Origin: Paludibacteraceae bacterium
Lineage (GTDB): Bacteria > Bacteroidota > Bacteroidia > Bacteroidales > Paludibacteraceae
Length of the DNA: 64,000 nucleotides
Assembly: GCA_017391525.1 (NCBI GenBank)
Contig: JAFOYE010000009.1
Location: forward strand, 16,359-80,358
Reading direction: 5' to 3'
In this document: positions 6,978-16,414 of the stretch, piece after piece
Layout: each line of letters begins with the position of its first letter
How positions within the stretch are numbered: position 1 is the first letter of the stretch
Translations under genes and position numbers: made by a program
The notes under the pieces: model-generated
What the model was told of the DNA's origin: nothing
Database searches by the model: none
Seen by the model: only the letters and a program-made list of their open reading frames with translations

Positions 6978-8582
6978 TCACTCCCAGCCGTCAAAGACTT
7001 CTGGTCCATAGACGTTGTCTTCGTTTGCATCGTGGAGTGGTGCCCAGAGTTGAGCGAAGAATGGGTTCTTCTTAGCTACCTTATCCCATTGCCATGGACG
7101 AGCGTTAGGCTCATCCTTATATGGATAAGGCATGCACTCCTCACACCAGTGGCCACCTAGCAACACAAGGCGTGGACTTGCCGTGAACTTGTGACCCTCT
7201 GCGCACATCCATTCAAGCGGAGTATCCCAAATTGAAGATCGCTCGCTTGACTCGCTGTTGATCGCTGACGCTGTAGATCGGCCTTCGGCCTGTAGATCGC
7301 TCACAGGGCTCGCTGTAGTATTTTCTTCGGCATAGCCGAGGCACTTACCGCCACGGAAAGCTGCGGCTTTTTGCATGTCCTCAAGGGTGAAGAGTACTTT
7401 AGGCTTTTGCTCGTCATAACCATGGTCAAGGAGGGTATACTCGTCGCTATTATGTGAGAGATCCCAGTCTTTCCATTTTGGAATAGCCTTGTATGCCTCC
7501 AATGTACCATAATACGCGCTGATACGCTCGGTTTTGTTGTGCTTGATCCACCATTGTGTACCGTGCTCCTTGGACATAGCCATAGCGTACATGCCGAGTT
7601 TCACGCAGCGTGGGAAGAGCTTGGCAATCTTGGTCTTAGCCGCAAAACGGATACCCGCAGGTACAGTAGGCGACTTGGCCATCTCTTTGAAGTACTCCTT
7701 GACTGGTACATTGGCGCGGAAGTGGAGGTATTTCTCCAAGCGATCGCCATCGATATACCACATACCGTGGAAATTGCGGGTAGTGAACCAGTTGGCGTTG
7801 AAGATCTTCTCTGGGCGTGGACAGCCGATGGCATCCAAGAGGAGGCACTCAAACTCGTAGTTGGAGATGCGGTACTCTTGGCCCGAACCGATATTGTAGT
7901 AATTCTTCCAGAACTCCTCTGGTACCTCGTCGCGGCAAACACGTTCGAGGAGGCGTCCGCTGTCCTCTACAGTCGCCCACTCGAGCACGCCACGGATAGG
8001 AACGTGGAACATGATTGGGTCGTAGTTCTTGAGGATAGCTGGGTAAAGGATACCCGACTGACGAAGGGCTACCCATTGCTTGATAGGGGAGTTGGTGATG
8101 ATGCGCTCTGCCTGCGCTTTGGTCAGACCATAGTGGTCGTAAGCAGACACGCAGATTGGGTCGCCAGCGCGTCCCCAGTGGAGAGGCTCGCGGCGGTCAC
8201 CCATTTGAGCTACACTACCGATATACACCACCTTAGGTTGTTTGTCCTCTGGTTGAGCGAGGACAGCGTCGCGGATATTGGTAGCCGCAGAGATATTGGT
8301 GCGCAGGGTAGCCTTAGGGCGGTAGTCCGCCTGTGGAGAGACCATACCTCCGACGTGGAGGACGATATCCGCTCCTGTGACACCACGGAGGATATCATCG
8401 TAGTTGGTGAGATCGCCCCAGATGACTTCTACTTTGTCAGCGAGAGGCGCAAGTTTCTCTTTGTTTTTCTTGCTTGGGCGAGCCAAGATACGCAAGTGAT
8501 ATTTCTCTGGGTAGCGGAGAATCTCGGTCATACCCGCGTAGCCCATGGTGCCTGTGGCACCGGTGAGGAAAATGGTTTTCAT
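6978..8582 (-). CDS. NAD-dependent epimerase/dehydratase (extended SDR) with C-terminal Cys cluster
   Basis: I prefer the start at 8582 (MKTIFLTGATG); an upstream in-frame ATG at 8600 lies in repeat DNA. The protein has 534 residues from that start. The N-terminus has the Rossmann motif TGATGTMG, and the catalytic YxxxK is visible as YGLTK. A substrate domain extends to about residue 350. The C-terminal extension carries MCAEGH and CEECM, a possible zinc-ribbon-like cluster. It probably acts on a nucleotide-sugar or a similar substrate, but no specific reaction can be assigned. A repeat array (7233-7318) has been read into the protein just before the first of these Cys motifs. Confidence 0.85.
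   Translation of the reverse strand: MKTIFLTGATGTMGYAGMTEILRYPEKYHLRILARPSKKNKEKLAPLADKVEVIWGDLTNYDDILRGVTGADIVLHVGGMVSPQADYRPKATLRTNISAATNIRDAVLAQPEDKQPKVVYIGSVAQMGDRREPLHWGRAGDPICVSAYDHYGLTKAQAERIITNSPIKQWVALRQSGILYPAILKNYDPIMFHVPIRGVLEWATVEDSGRLLERVCRDEVPEEFWKNYYNIGSGQEYRISNYEFECLLLDAIGCPRPEKIFNANWFTTRNFHGMWYIDGDRLEKYLHFRANVPVKEYFKEMAKSPTVPAGIRFAAKTKIAKLFPRCVKLGMYAMAMSKEHGTQWWIKHNKTERISAYYGTLEAYKAIPKWKDWDLSHNSDEYTLLDHGYDEQKPKVLFTLEDMQKAAAFRGGKCLGYAEENTTASPVSDLQAEGRSTASAINSESSERSSIWDTPLEWMCAEGHKFTASPRLVLLGGHWCEECMPYPYKDEPNARPWQWDKVAKKNPFFAQLWAPLHDANEDNVYGPEVFDGWE
7233..7318. repeat. In-frame word/hairpin array inside the SDR gene
   Basis: GATCG words follow CTGTA or CTGTT (CTGTTGATCG, CTGTAGATCG twice), separated by small palindromes such as GGCC-TTC-GGCC. 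This is the layout of the intergenic arrays with a different word. It encodes a low-complexity Ser/Ala/Glu-rich segment of about 30 residues (about 428-459, counted from the upstream start). Confidence 0.7.
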
Positions 8583-8593
8583 TATGTTTTGAT

Positions 8594-8633
8594 GTTTCAA
8601 AGTTTCAATGTTTCAGGGTTTCAAAGTTTCAAG
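8594..8633. repeat. 8-bp tandem array GTTTCAAN
   Basis: Five GTTTCA(A/G) units start at 8594, 8602, 8610, 8618 and 8626, an exact 8-bp period. The array covers the gap between the four-helix-bundle gene and the SDR gene and supplies that gene's last codons and stop. Confidence 0.8.
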
Positions 8634-9020
8634 GGGTTTAAACTTTGTGCCTTTTATTTCTGCATTTTTTAATGATTGCATAAAGAAATATATACTACCG
8701 CTCAATTTTTTTGATTGATTTAAGATTGAGTCGAAAGTGTTTTGGTCAATATAACCAATGTCATATGCTCTATAGATTTGACTTCGGACTTCTCCACAAG
8801 AACCTTTTGCAATTGACAAAAATTGCAAAAACTCTTTATTTCCATCCCGTTCAAATCCCTCTGCGATATTATCCATAATAGAACCTGCTGCTGAAGTTAT
8901 TTGCCCAACAAACCGATAATCTTTACTAAATTCTGGCAACCGTGAAATAACATAAATCTCCTTAGATAATTCGCGAGCTTCTTTCCAAATCTTCAAATCT
9001 TCAAAACAAGTTGCTTTCAT
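8613..9020 (-). CDS. Four-helix bundle protein (S23/IVP family)
   Basis: This 135-residue protein opens with FEDLKIWKEARELSKEIY and has the family's IVS-protein hallmarks (QITSAAGSIMDNIAEGFER, EFLQFLSIAKGSCGEVRSQIYRAYD). It belongs to the four-helix-bundle family first found within 23S rRNA intervening sequences and later as stand-alone genes. Its molecular role is not established. The last residues (KFKPLETLKP) are encoded by the GTTTCAA array, so the C-terminal tail may be repeat-derived. It is unlike its neighbours in function and may be a mobile single gene. Confidence 0.9.
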   Translation of the reverse strand: MKATCFEDLKIWKEARELSKEIYVISRLPEFSKDYRFVGQITSAAGSIMDNIAEGFERDGNKEFLQFLSIAKGSCGEVRSQIYRAYDIGYIDQNTFDSILNQSKKLSGSIYFFMQSLKNAEIKGTKFKPLETLKP

Positions 9021-9033
9021 ATCTTTCTATTGG

Positions 9034-9107
9034 TCTTTGGAACTGTTAGAACTGTTGGAACTGTTAGAACTGTTGGAACTATTAGAACCGTTGGAACCGT
9101 TAGAACC
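9034..9107. repeat. 9-bp tandem array CTGTTRGAA
   Basis: Eight contiguous 9-bp units run from 9034 to 9105 (TCTTTGGAA, CTGTTAGAA, CTGTTGGAA and so on). They alternate between TTAGAA and TTGGAA and fill the gap between the antiporter and four-helix-bundle genes. Confidence 0.85.
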
Positions 9108-9112
9108 TTTTA

Positions 9113-10726
9113 TCATTTCTTAGGATGTACGAGTTGTTGCCATTTTTGTTTGGCGAACTGAAGAGGATGGTTGATGAGGAACATACCCCAATGGTCGTTC
9201 TCCTCTGCTACAGATTGCTCTACCTGTAACTCAGAGGCTTCCGCTGCCTTGTTGGAAATGAGCAACAACTGATCACCTATCTCCAACTCTGATGTACCCG
9301 TAGGCACAAAGAAATCTTCGCCTCGGCGAACCATGATGACCAGCGATTTTTTGACGAAAGTGAAATCCTTGAGGCAATTACCCTTGGACAACATTTTCTC
9401 GGTGACAACCAGTTCGGTGGCAACCGATTCGACTTCCTCAGGTAAGTCGATGTCGAAATATTGAAGTTTCTTTTGTACTACAGGTGGTTTGGTCAGGCGG
9501 AGCTTCTTGGCCATGAACGAAAGTGATGTACCCTGTACGATGAGCGAGATGAGTGTGCAGAGGAAGACTACATTGAAGATGAGATCTGCATGTGGCACCT
9601 CGTGAGCTTTGCACATGATGGCAAAGATAATAGGTACAGCACCCTTGAGTCCGACCCAACTGAGCATGAGTTTATCTTGTCCGTTGTATTTCTTGAACGG
9701 AATCATACAAATTAGGACGGATATAGGTCTAGAGAAGAAGATCATGACTAGACTGATGATGATACCAGTAAGTAGAACCTCTGTTTGGAAAAGCTCGTGT
9801 GGCTTGACCATGAGTCCAAGGACGAGGAAGATGATGAGCTGGCTGAGCCAAGTGAGTCCGTCGAAGAAGTTACGCGTTTGTTTTTTACGTGTGAACTTGC
9901 TGTTACCAATCACTAAACCGCCGATATACACCGCTAGGTAAGTGTTACCCTTGAGATAATAGGTGGCGGAGAAGATGAAGATACATGCGGTAAGCACCAT
10001 GATAGGGTAGAGTGACTCGTTGCTGAGTTTGGATTTACGCATGAGACTGACGATGACTTTACCAAAAATGAAACCCATGACGGCACCCATAACTAATTGT
10101 ACGACAATGTCTTGTATGACAGTTAGTCCGGTGACGTCGCCTTGTGTGGCAGTGACTACTCCGATGAGTGTGGTGGTGAGGACGTATGCCATAGGGTCGT
10201 TGGCACCAGACTCAAGTTCAAGGAGTGGTCGTAGGTTATGTTTGAGTCCAATACCGTTGGTTCGTAGTATGGAGAACACGGAGGCGGAGTCAGTGGAAGA
10301 CATGGTGGAAGCCATGAGTAGTGCTACAGGGAAAGAGAGAGTAGCAAAAGCTTCGAAAGCTCCAAAAACATAGTAAATGCATACTCCCGTGATGAGCATT
10401 GTGAGTAGCACTCCCACGGTGGCTAGTGTGAGGCCAGGAGCAATGACAGGTCGTATGTCGGAGAGTTTGGTGTCCAATCCACCAGAGAAGAGGATGATAC
10501 ACAAAGCAATGGTTCCGATGGCTTGTGCGGAACCTACGTTGAGCATATATCCCACTTCTTCTTCGTTGAAGAGTTTGCCAATACCGTCAGGTCCGAAGAG
10601 CATACCGACTGCCAAGAAAAGGAAAAGTGCAGGGATACCGAACTTGTAGCCAATCTTATCGGTGAAGATACTGGCAAAGAAGAGGAGAGATAGTACGAGT
10701 AGTACGAGTTCTACTTGCATGAACAT
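9113..10726 (-). CDS. Potassium/proton antiporter of the CPA1 family with RCK_C domain
   Basis: This 537-residue membrane protein has about 12 hydrophobic segments in residues 1-390, including the family motifs FGIPALFLFLAVGMLFGPDG, ILFSGGLDTKLSDIRP and ASTMSSTDSASVFSILR. A cytosolic regulatory tail follows with a TrkA_C/RCK_C-like fold (FVKKSLVIMVRRGEDFFVPTG...LEIGDQLLLIS, about 430-490). It resembles NhaP2/CvrA-type exchangers that export K+ or Na+ for H+ across the inner membrane. The start could be the first Met or MQVELVLL two codons later. Ion preference is not deducible. Confidence 0.88.
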   Translation of the reverse strand: MFMQVELVLLVLSLLFFASIFTDKIGYKFGIPALFLFLAVGMLFGPDGIGKLFNEEEVGYMLNVGSAQAIGTIALCIILFSGGLDTKLSDIRPVIAPGLTLATVGVLLTMLITGVCIYYVFGAFEAFATLSFPVALLMASTMSSTDSASVFSILRTNGIGLKHNLRPLLELESGANDPMAYVLTTTLIGVVTATQGDVTGLTVIQDIVVQLVMGAVMGFIFGKVIVSLMRKSKLSNESLYPIMVLTACIFIFSATYYLKGNTYLAVYIGGLVIGNSKFTRKKQTRNFFDGLTWLSQLIIFLVLGLMVKPHELFQTEVLLTGIIISLVMIFFSRPISVLICMIPFKKYNGQDKLMLSWVGLKGAVPIIFAIMCKAHEVPHADLIFNVVFLCTLISLIVQGTSLSFMAKKLRLTKPPVVQKKLQYFDIDLPEEVESVATELVVTEKMLSKGNCLKDFTFVKKSLVIMVRRGEDFFVPTGTSELEIGDQLLLISNKAAEASELQVEQSVAEENDHWGMFLINHPLQFAKQKWQQLVHPKK

Positions 10727-10788
10727 AAACGCAGCAGTGCTGCGGTGTTAGTGGCCCTAGTGGGCATTTATAATAAGAGTTATAGAGG

Positions 10789-11217
10789 TTATCTCCTGAT
10801 GCCAAAGACCTCTGCAATAGCCTCTTGCCAAACGTCAAGTGGGTTGTAGCCAGAGACGATTTGAGGAAGACCTTTCATTGGGCAGAGAACAACTGTAGGA
10901 TAACTGTTCACGCCAAACAGAGCCGCTAGCTCAGGTTCTTCTTCTGCATCAAGGGTATATACGTAGATTTGGCCCTTGTATTGCTCAGCTACTTGCTCGA
11001 GGATAGGATGCAACTTCTTGCACCATCCACACCATGTGGTAGAGAAGTCAATGATACATGGTTTGTCACCCAAATACTTCCATCTAGGTTTTGATGAATC
11101 GTCAAAGTAACAAACTTTCTCCTTAAAGTCTTCTGTTGAAAGGTAAGTAAGACCTTTAGCGGATGCAGAGAGTGTGCAAAACACTACTGCAATGAGTAAT
11201 AATACACTTTTTTTCAT
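10789..11217 (-). CDS. Periplasmic thioredoxin-family protein
   Basis: The start is set at 11217 (MKKSVLLLIAVVFCTLSASA, a clear signal peptide) because upstream in-frame codons overlap the promoter. The mature domain carries the redox motif WCGWCKK and the thioredoxin landmarks DFSTTWCGWCKKLHPIL, VYTLDAEEEPELAALFGV and SYPTVVL with its cis-Pro. It is likely to act as an extracytoplasmic thiol-disulfide oxidoreductase; the partner is unknown. It is transcribed divergently from aroB. Confidence 0.88.
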   Translation of the reverse strand: MKKSVLLLIAVVFCTLSASAKGLTYLSTEDFKEKVCYFDDSSKPRWKYLGDKPCIIDFSTTWCGWCKKLHPILEQVAEQYKGQIYVYTLDAEEEPELAALFGVNSYPTVVLCPMKGLPQIVSGYNPLDVWQEAIAEVFGIRR

Positions 11218-11237
11218 AATTTTTGTGATTTTGGGCG

Positions 11238-11268
11238 CAAAGTTACAAAAAAAATCGTAACTTTGCAA
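11238..11268. promoter_or_regulatory. Overlapping divergent promoters in one inverted repeat
   Basis: CAAAGTTA at 11238-11245 and TAACTTTG at 11258-11265 are mirror-image -7 boxes separated by 12 bp. The minus-strand promoter (thioredoxin) is complete, with CAA at 11266-11268 giving TTG-N20-TAACTTTG. The plus-strand promoter (aroB) has a good -7 box but no clear -33 element. Occupancy of one should block the other. Confidence 0.7.
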
Positions 11269-11294
11269 ACTTTTTAAAATTTTTATCTCGATTA

Positions 11295-12347
11295 ATGACG
11301 ATGGATGCTATAATAGTTTCAGATTTACGTAGCGCATTGATACCGTTTTTGGATAAAACGCCAAAGGGGCAGTTGTTTGTTGTAGTGGATGAAAACACCT
11401 CCACAAAATGTATGCCAGTGGTGGCAGAGGCATTGGGAGAAGTAGCATACGAAACCATAGTGATACCTGCAGGTGAGAGTCACAAGACTCTTGCTGCGGT
11501 GGAACAGATATGGAATGCCTTGTATAATCATCAGGCTACTCGTGAGGCCTTGCTGCTGAACGTGGGAGGCGGTATGGTGACCGATTTGGGCGGTTTTGCT
11601 GCGGCGACCTATAAACGCGGTATTCGCTATGTGAATATCCCTACCAGTTTGCTGGCTATGGTGGATGCATCGTCGGGCGGAAAAACCGGTTTTAACTATC
11701 TAGGCGTGAAGAATATGATAGGCAGTTTTGCTATGCCTGAAGATACCTTGGTTTACTTGCCGTTATTGGAGAGTTTGCCGGTGCAAGAATGGTTGAGCGG
11801 TTATGCGGAAATGTTGAAGCACGGATTGCTGAAAGATGAGGCGCATTGGACAGAGTTGTTGGCGTTGGAAGTGGATGATAATGAGTGTGTTATGTCAGGT
11901 GAGTTGTTGGCCGAAAACATAGCCGTGAAAGAGCGAATAGTGGAGGCCGATCCGAAGGAAAAAGGGCTGCGAAAATTGTTGAATTTTGGACATACTGTAG
12001 GTCACGCAATAGAGGAGGCTTATCACGCTGAAGGCAAGGATGTGAAGCATGGTTATTGTGTGCTGTGGGGTATGGTGGCAGAGCTCTATCTGAGCGTGGT
12101 GAAGATGGGATTGGATAAGGAAGTGCTGCGTCAGATGAGTAGCGTGATGCTGGCGTATTACGGTCGTCCTGAATGCAACTGCAAGGATAGAGAGCGACTG
12201 GTGGAGTGGATGATGAAAGATAAGAAGAATAGAGTGGCAGGAGAGATCAACTTCTCGCTGCTGCGTGCTATAGGTGACGGCGTGGTGGATCAGACCGTGA
12301 CAAGAGAAGAGTTGGATGAGGCGATGGAGTATTTGTTCTCACTATAG
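11295..12347 (+). CDS. aroB: 3-dehydroquinate synthase
   Basis: This 350-residue protein converts DAHP to 3-dehydroquinate, the second step of the shikimate pathway. It has the NAD-binding stretch GGGMVTDLGGFAAATYKRGI, the SSGGKTGFNY loop and the metal-binding NFGHTVGHAIE motif. It is full length for the family. A second in-frame ATG lies two codons in. It has its own promoter and is followed by a repeat-filled gap rather than a partner gene. A DAHP synthase, the preceding pathway step, is encoded 6 kb downstream. Confidence 0.95.
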   Translation: MTMDAIIVSDLRSALIPFLDKTPKGQLFVVVDENTSTKCMPVVAEALGEVAYETIVIPAGESHKTLAAVEQIWNALYNHQATREALLLNVGGGMVTDLGGFAAATYKRGIRYVNIPTSLLAMVDASSGGKTGFNYLGVKNMIGSFAMPEDTLVYLPLLESLPVQEWLSGYAEMLKHGLLKDEAHWTELLALEVDDNECVMSGELLAENIAVKERIVEADPKEKGLRKLLNFGHTVGHAIEEAYHAEGKDVKHGYCVLWGMVAELYLSVVKMGLDKEVLRQMSSVMLAYYGRPECNCKDRERLVEWMMKDKKNRVAGEINFSLLRAIGDGVVDQTVTREELDEAMEYLFSL

Positions 12348-12356
12348 TGAGAGTTA

Positions 12357-12420
12357 AAAGAGTTCTAAAGTTCTAATCGCCCTTGCGGGCTGTTCTAAAG
12401 TTTTAGGGGTTTTGAAGGGT
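12357..12420. repeat. GTTCTAA word array with hairpin, after aroB
   Basis: AGTTCTAAAGTTCTAAT is followed by a CGCCCTTGCGGGCTG palindrome and further GTTCTAA/GTTTTAG words. It is the same family as 6741-6960. Confidence 0.75.
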
Positions 12421-12541
12421 TGAAAAATCTTTGATTTAAGGCACTTTGTGTTTTTTGGTGAGAAAAAGTAAACCTTAACTTGGCCGAAAAGGCCGTTTAT
12501 TTGCGTTTTAAGCGCATTTCTTGATTTTTTCGTAAAAGGTA

Positions 12542-12572
12542 TTGCGTATGTGAAGAAAAAGTTGTATCTTTG
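12542..12572 (+). promoter_or_regulatory. Promoter for the gyrB operon
   Basis: TTG-N20-TATCTTTG, an exact consensus. The leader to the gyrB ATG is about 130 nt and contains the 9-bp array. Confidence 0.8.
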
Positions 12573-12590
12573 CATGCTTTTTGCGTGAGT

Positions 12591-12671
12591 ATAACTAGTA
12601 TAACTAGTTGGGCTGGCAGAACTAGTGTGGCTGGCAGAGCTAGTACCTCTAGTAGTGCTAGTAAGACTAGC
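12591..12671. repeat. 9-bp tandem array NNNNCTAGT in the gyrB leader
   Basis: Nine contiguous 9-bp units fill this interval. Seven end in CTAG[TC] and two read NNGGCTGGC. CTAG is normally rare in bacterial DNA, and here it occurs seven times in 81 bp. The array lies between promoter and start codon, so it would be transcribed as 5' leader. Confidence 0.85.
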
Positions 12672-12693
12672 GACAGAAACAGAAAATAAATAA

Positions 12694-14697
<2,004 letters not shown>

Positions 14698-14700
14698 TTT

Positions 14701-14721
14701 AGTTTAGAGTTTAGGGTTTAG
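14701..14721. repeat. 7-bp array (AGTTTAG, AGTTTAG, GGTTTAG) before the LOG start
   Basis: Three exact 7-bp units end 2 nt before the LOG ATG at 14724, where a ribosome-binding site would be. Confidence 0.8.
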
Positions 14722-14723
14722 GG

Positions 14724-15266
14724 ATGAAAGTAGCGGTTTATTGTAGTGCGAAAGATCGTATCCCCAGCGAGTATTTGGCGCTGGGAGATACGCTTGGCAA
14801 GTGGATTGCTGAGTCAGGATACACTTTGGTGTATGGTGGTGCTACAGGTGGCTTGATGACTCGCGTGAGCAATGCAGCTAAAGCAGCGGGTGCGCGAGTA
14901 GAAGGCGTGATACCGCAGCGAATCATTCAAGCTAAACGTATGGCTGATAATTGCGACGAAATGCATGTGGTGGACAATATGAGCCAACGCAAGCAGATGA
15001 TGCGCGAGATAGCTGACTGTTTCGTGTGTCTGCCGGGTAGTTATGGCACTATGGACGAGATGATGGACGTAGTGGCTAGCGGCACGGTGGATGAACATCG
15101 CAAACCCATCTTTGTACTAAACTATAAAGGTTTCTATGAGGGCTTGAAGCAACAAGCACACCACATGCGTGAACTAGGGTTCTTACCCCCAATAGAGCAA
15201 TATGCTCCACAGTTTGTAGATACCATGGACGAACTGCAGGAGAAGATCAAAAAAGTAAAATCATAA
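14724..15266 (+). CDS. LOG family protein (TIGR00730-type)
   Basis: This 180-residue Rossmann-fold protein is homologous to LOG, the cytokinin riboside 5'-monophosphate phosphoribohydrolase. In bacteria such proteins cleave nucleoside monophosphates to base plus ribose-5-phosphate. It has VYGGATGGLM near the N-terminus and the active-site loop as LPGSYGTMDEMM. The usual loop is PGGxGTxxE, so one Gly is replaced by Ser while the catalytic-region Glu is kept. It follows gyrB directly. A second, more canonical paralogue is at 36770. Confidence 0.88.
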   Translation: MKVAVYCSAKDRIPSEYLALGDTLGKWIAESGYTLVYGGATGGLMTRVSNAAKAAGARVEGVIPQRIIQAKRMADNCDEMHVVDNMSQRKQMMREIADCFVCLPGSYGTMDEMMDVVASGTVDEHRKPIFVLNYKGFYEGLKQQAHHMRELGFLPPIEQYAPQFVDTMDELQEKIKKVKS

Positions 15267-15286
15267 TCAAGAATTAAATAAGGAAT

Positions 15287-16381
15287 ATGCAAAAGACCAA
15301 AGTTTTTGAGCAATGGTTGTTGGATCAACAAGCAATGATCGTTCGCTACCGTGAGGTGGAGAAGGGTGCTGTGTTGGCAGAGTATAAGGAGTTGCAAGTA
15401 GTAGTATCTTCTGCTGAATTTCAAGCAAAGAAGAAACTATTGACAACTACCAAGTATGCAGATACGTCAGAGGGTAAGACAATGGCGCAATACAAGAGTC
15501 TGAAGTCAAAAGGATCGGTGTTGCTGTATCGTATGTTCCACAAGGAGTCTTGGAAAGCGAAGGCTGATGTGGCAGCATATTTGGAATTGCTAGCGCAAGT
15601 GCAGACACCAGAGTTTCAAAAAGAGCACGCTTTCTGGAAGAACGAGAAACGTTGGTGGACGACCGCAGAGGGTGCTCAAGAGAAGCGTTTTGAAGAATTG
15701 AAGAAGCATAAGGATGTGTTGTTCTTTGAGCAACATACAGAGGCCGAGGTGGCTGAGTTGGAGAGCTATAAACTAGTATGGAAAGATGAGTTTGATGGTA
15801 GCGCGATGAGTGCTAAGTGGGAGACTGGTTGGGTTTATCCAGCAGGCTTGCAAGCTAACCATTCGCACGTGAATGAGCAACAGGCTTATGTGAAAGGAGC
15901 TAACACCAAGGTAGGTGGTAGTGCGATGACAATAAGCACAAAGAAAGAGGCATGCAATGCTGCGGCATGGCATCCAACCAAGGGAATGCTGAAGCATGAT
16001 TTTGCGTATACCAGTGATGTGTGGCATAGCACAGAGGGTGTGAATCACGCAGCTGGTGTGGTGCAAGTGAAGGTGGCATGTTCTGGAGATGTTAGACATG
16101 CGATATGTCTTACAGCACCTAAGATGCAACACGTGCTGCCAATCATGCATGCAGCGTCCGTAGCGAAGGGCTACTTCATCTACACATTGGTGTGGAATGA
16201 GAATGAGGTGGTAAGTTATGTAAATGACCAAGAAGTGTCTCGCGGCAAGAATACCATGAAGGGCGAACCTATGCATATATTAATGCGCAGTTATTTGTCT
16301 GCTAGCATGAAGGCTGGCAAGGGCTCTTTAAGTGTGGATTGGGTAAGGGTTTATGGTAGAGAGTTGAATGTTGAGAGTTGA
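15287..16381 (+). CDS. GH16-like concanavalin-fold protein, apparently without catalytic residues
   Basis: This 364-residue protein has no signal peptide. Residues 1-160 are charged and helical with many Lys/Glu. From about 163 it resembles glycoside hydrolase family 16: YKLVWKDEFDGSAMSAKW at the start and SVDWVRVYGRE at the end, typical GH16 edge motifs. The catalytic ExDxxE strand expected in the middle is not visible; the matching region reads GVVQVKVACSGDVRH. I therefore infer a non-catalytic glycan-binding or structural protein, probably cytoplasmic. It lies between LOG and kdsA, and its stop codon lies inside a 7-bp array. Confidence 0.65.
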   Translation: MQKTKVFEQWLLDQQAMIVRYREVEKGAVLAEYKELQVVVSSAEFQAKKKLLTTTKYADTSEGKTMAQYKSLKSKGSVLLYRMFHKESWKAKADVAAYLELLAQVQTPEFQKEHAFWKNEKRWWTTAEGAQEKRFEELKKHKDVLFFEQHTEAEVAELESYKLVWKDEFDGSAMSAKWETGWVYPAGLQANHSHVNEQQAYVKGANTKVGGSAMTISTKKEACNAAAWHPTKGMLKHDFAYTSDVWHSTEGVNHAAGVVQVKVACSGDVRHAICLTAPKMQHVLPIMHAASVAKGYFIYTLVWNENEVVSYVNDQEVSRGKNTMKGEPMHILMRSYLSASMKAGKGSLSVDWVRVYGRELNVES

Positions 16382-16411
16382 ATGTTGAAAGTTGAGAGTT
16401 GAAAGTTTAAG
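16363..16411. repeat. Seven-unit 7-bp array (GTTGAAT/GTTGAGA/GTTGAAA) before kdsA
   Basis: Seven exact 7-bp units start at 16363 and end at 16411, 3 nt before the kdsA ATG. The stop codon of the preceding gene is read out of the third unit, so the array spans both gene ends. Confidence 0.9.
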
Positions 16412-16414
16412 GAT

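Noticed and set aside
7539-8672. Long plus-strand open frame (377 codons) opposite the SDR gene
   Set aside because: It is the antisense shadow of a well-supported SDR gene, matches no family and has no promoter or signal.
8613-9020. 23S rRNA intervening sequence
   Set aside because: The four-helix-bundle gene stands alone; no rRNA sequence is present on either side.
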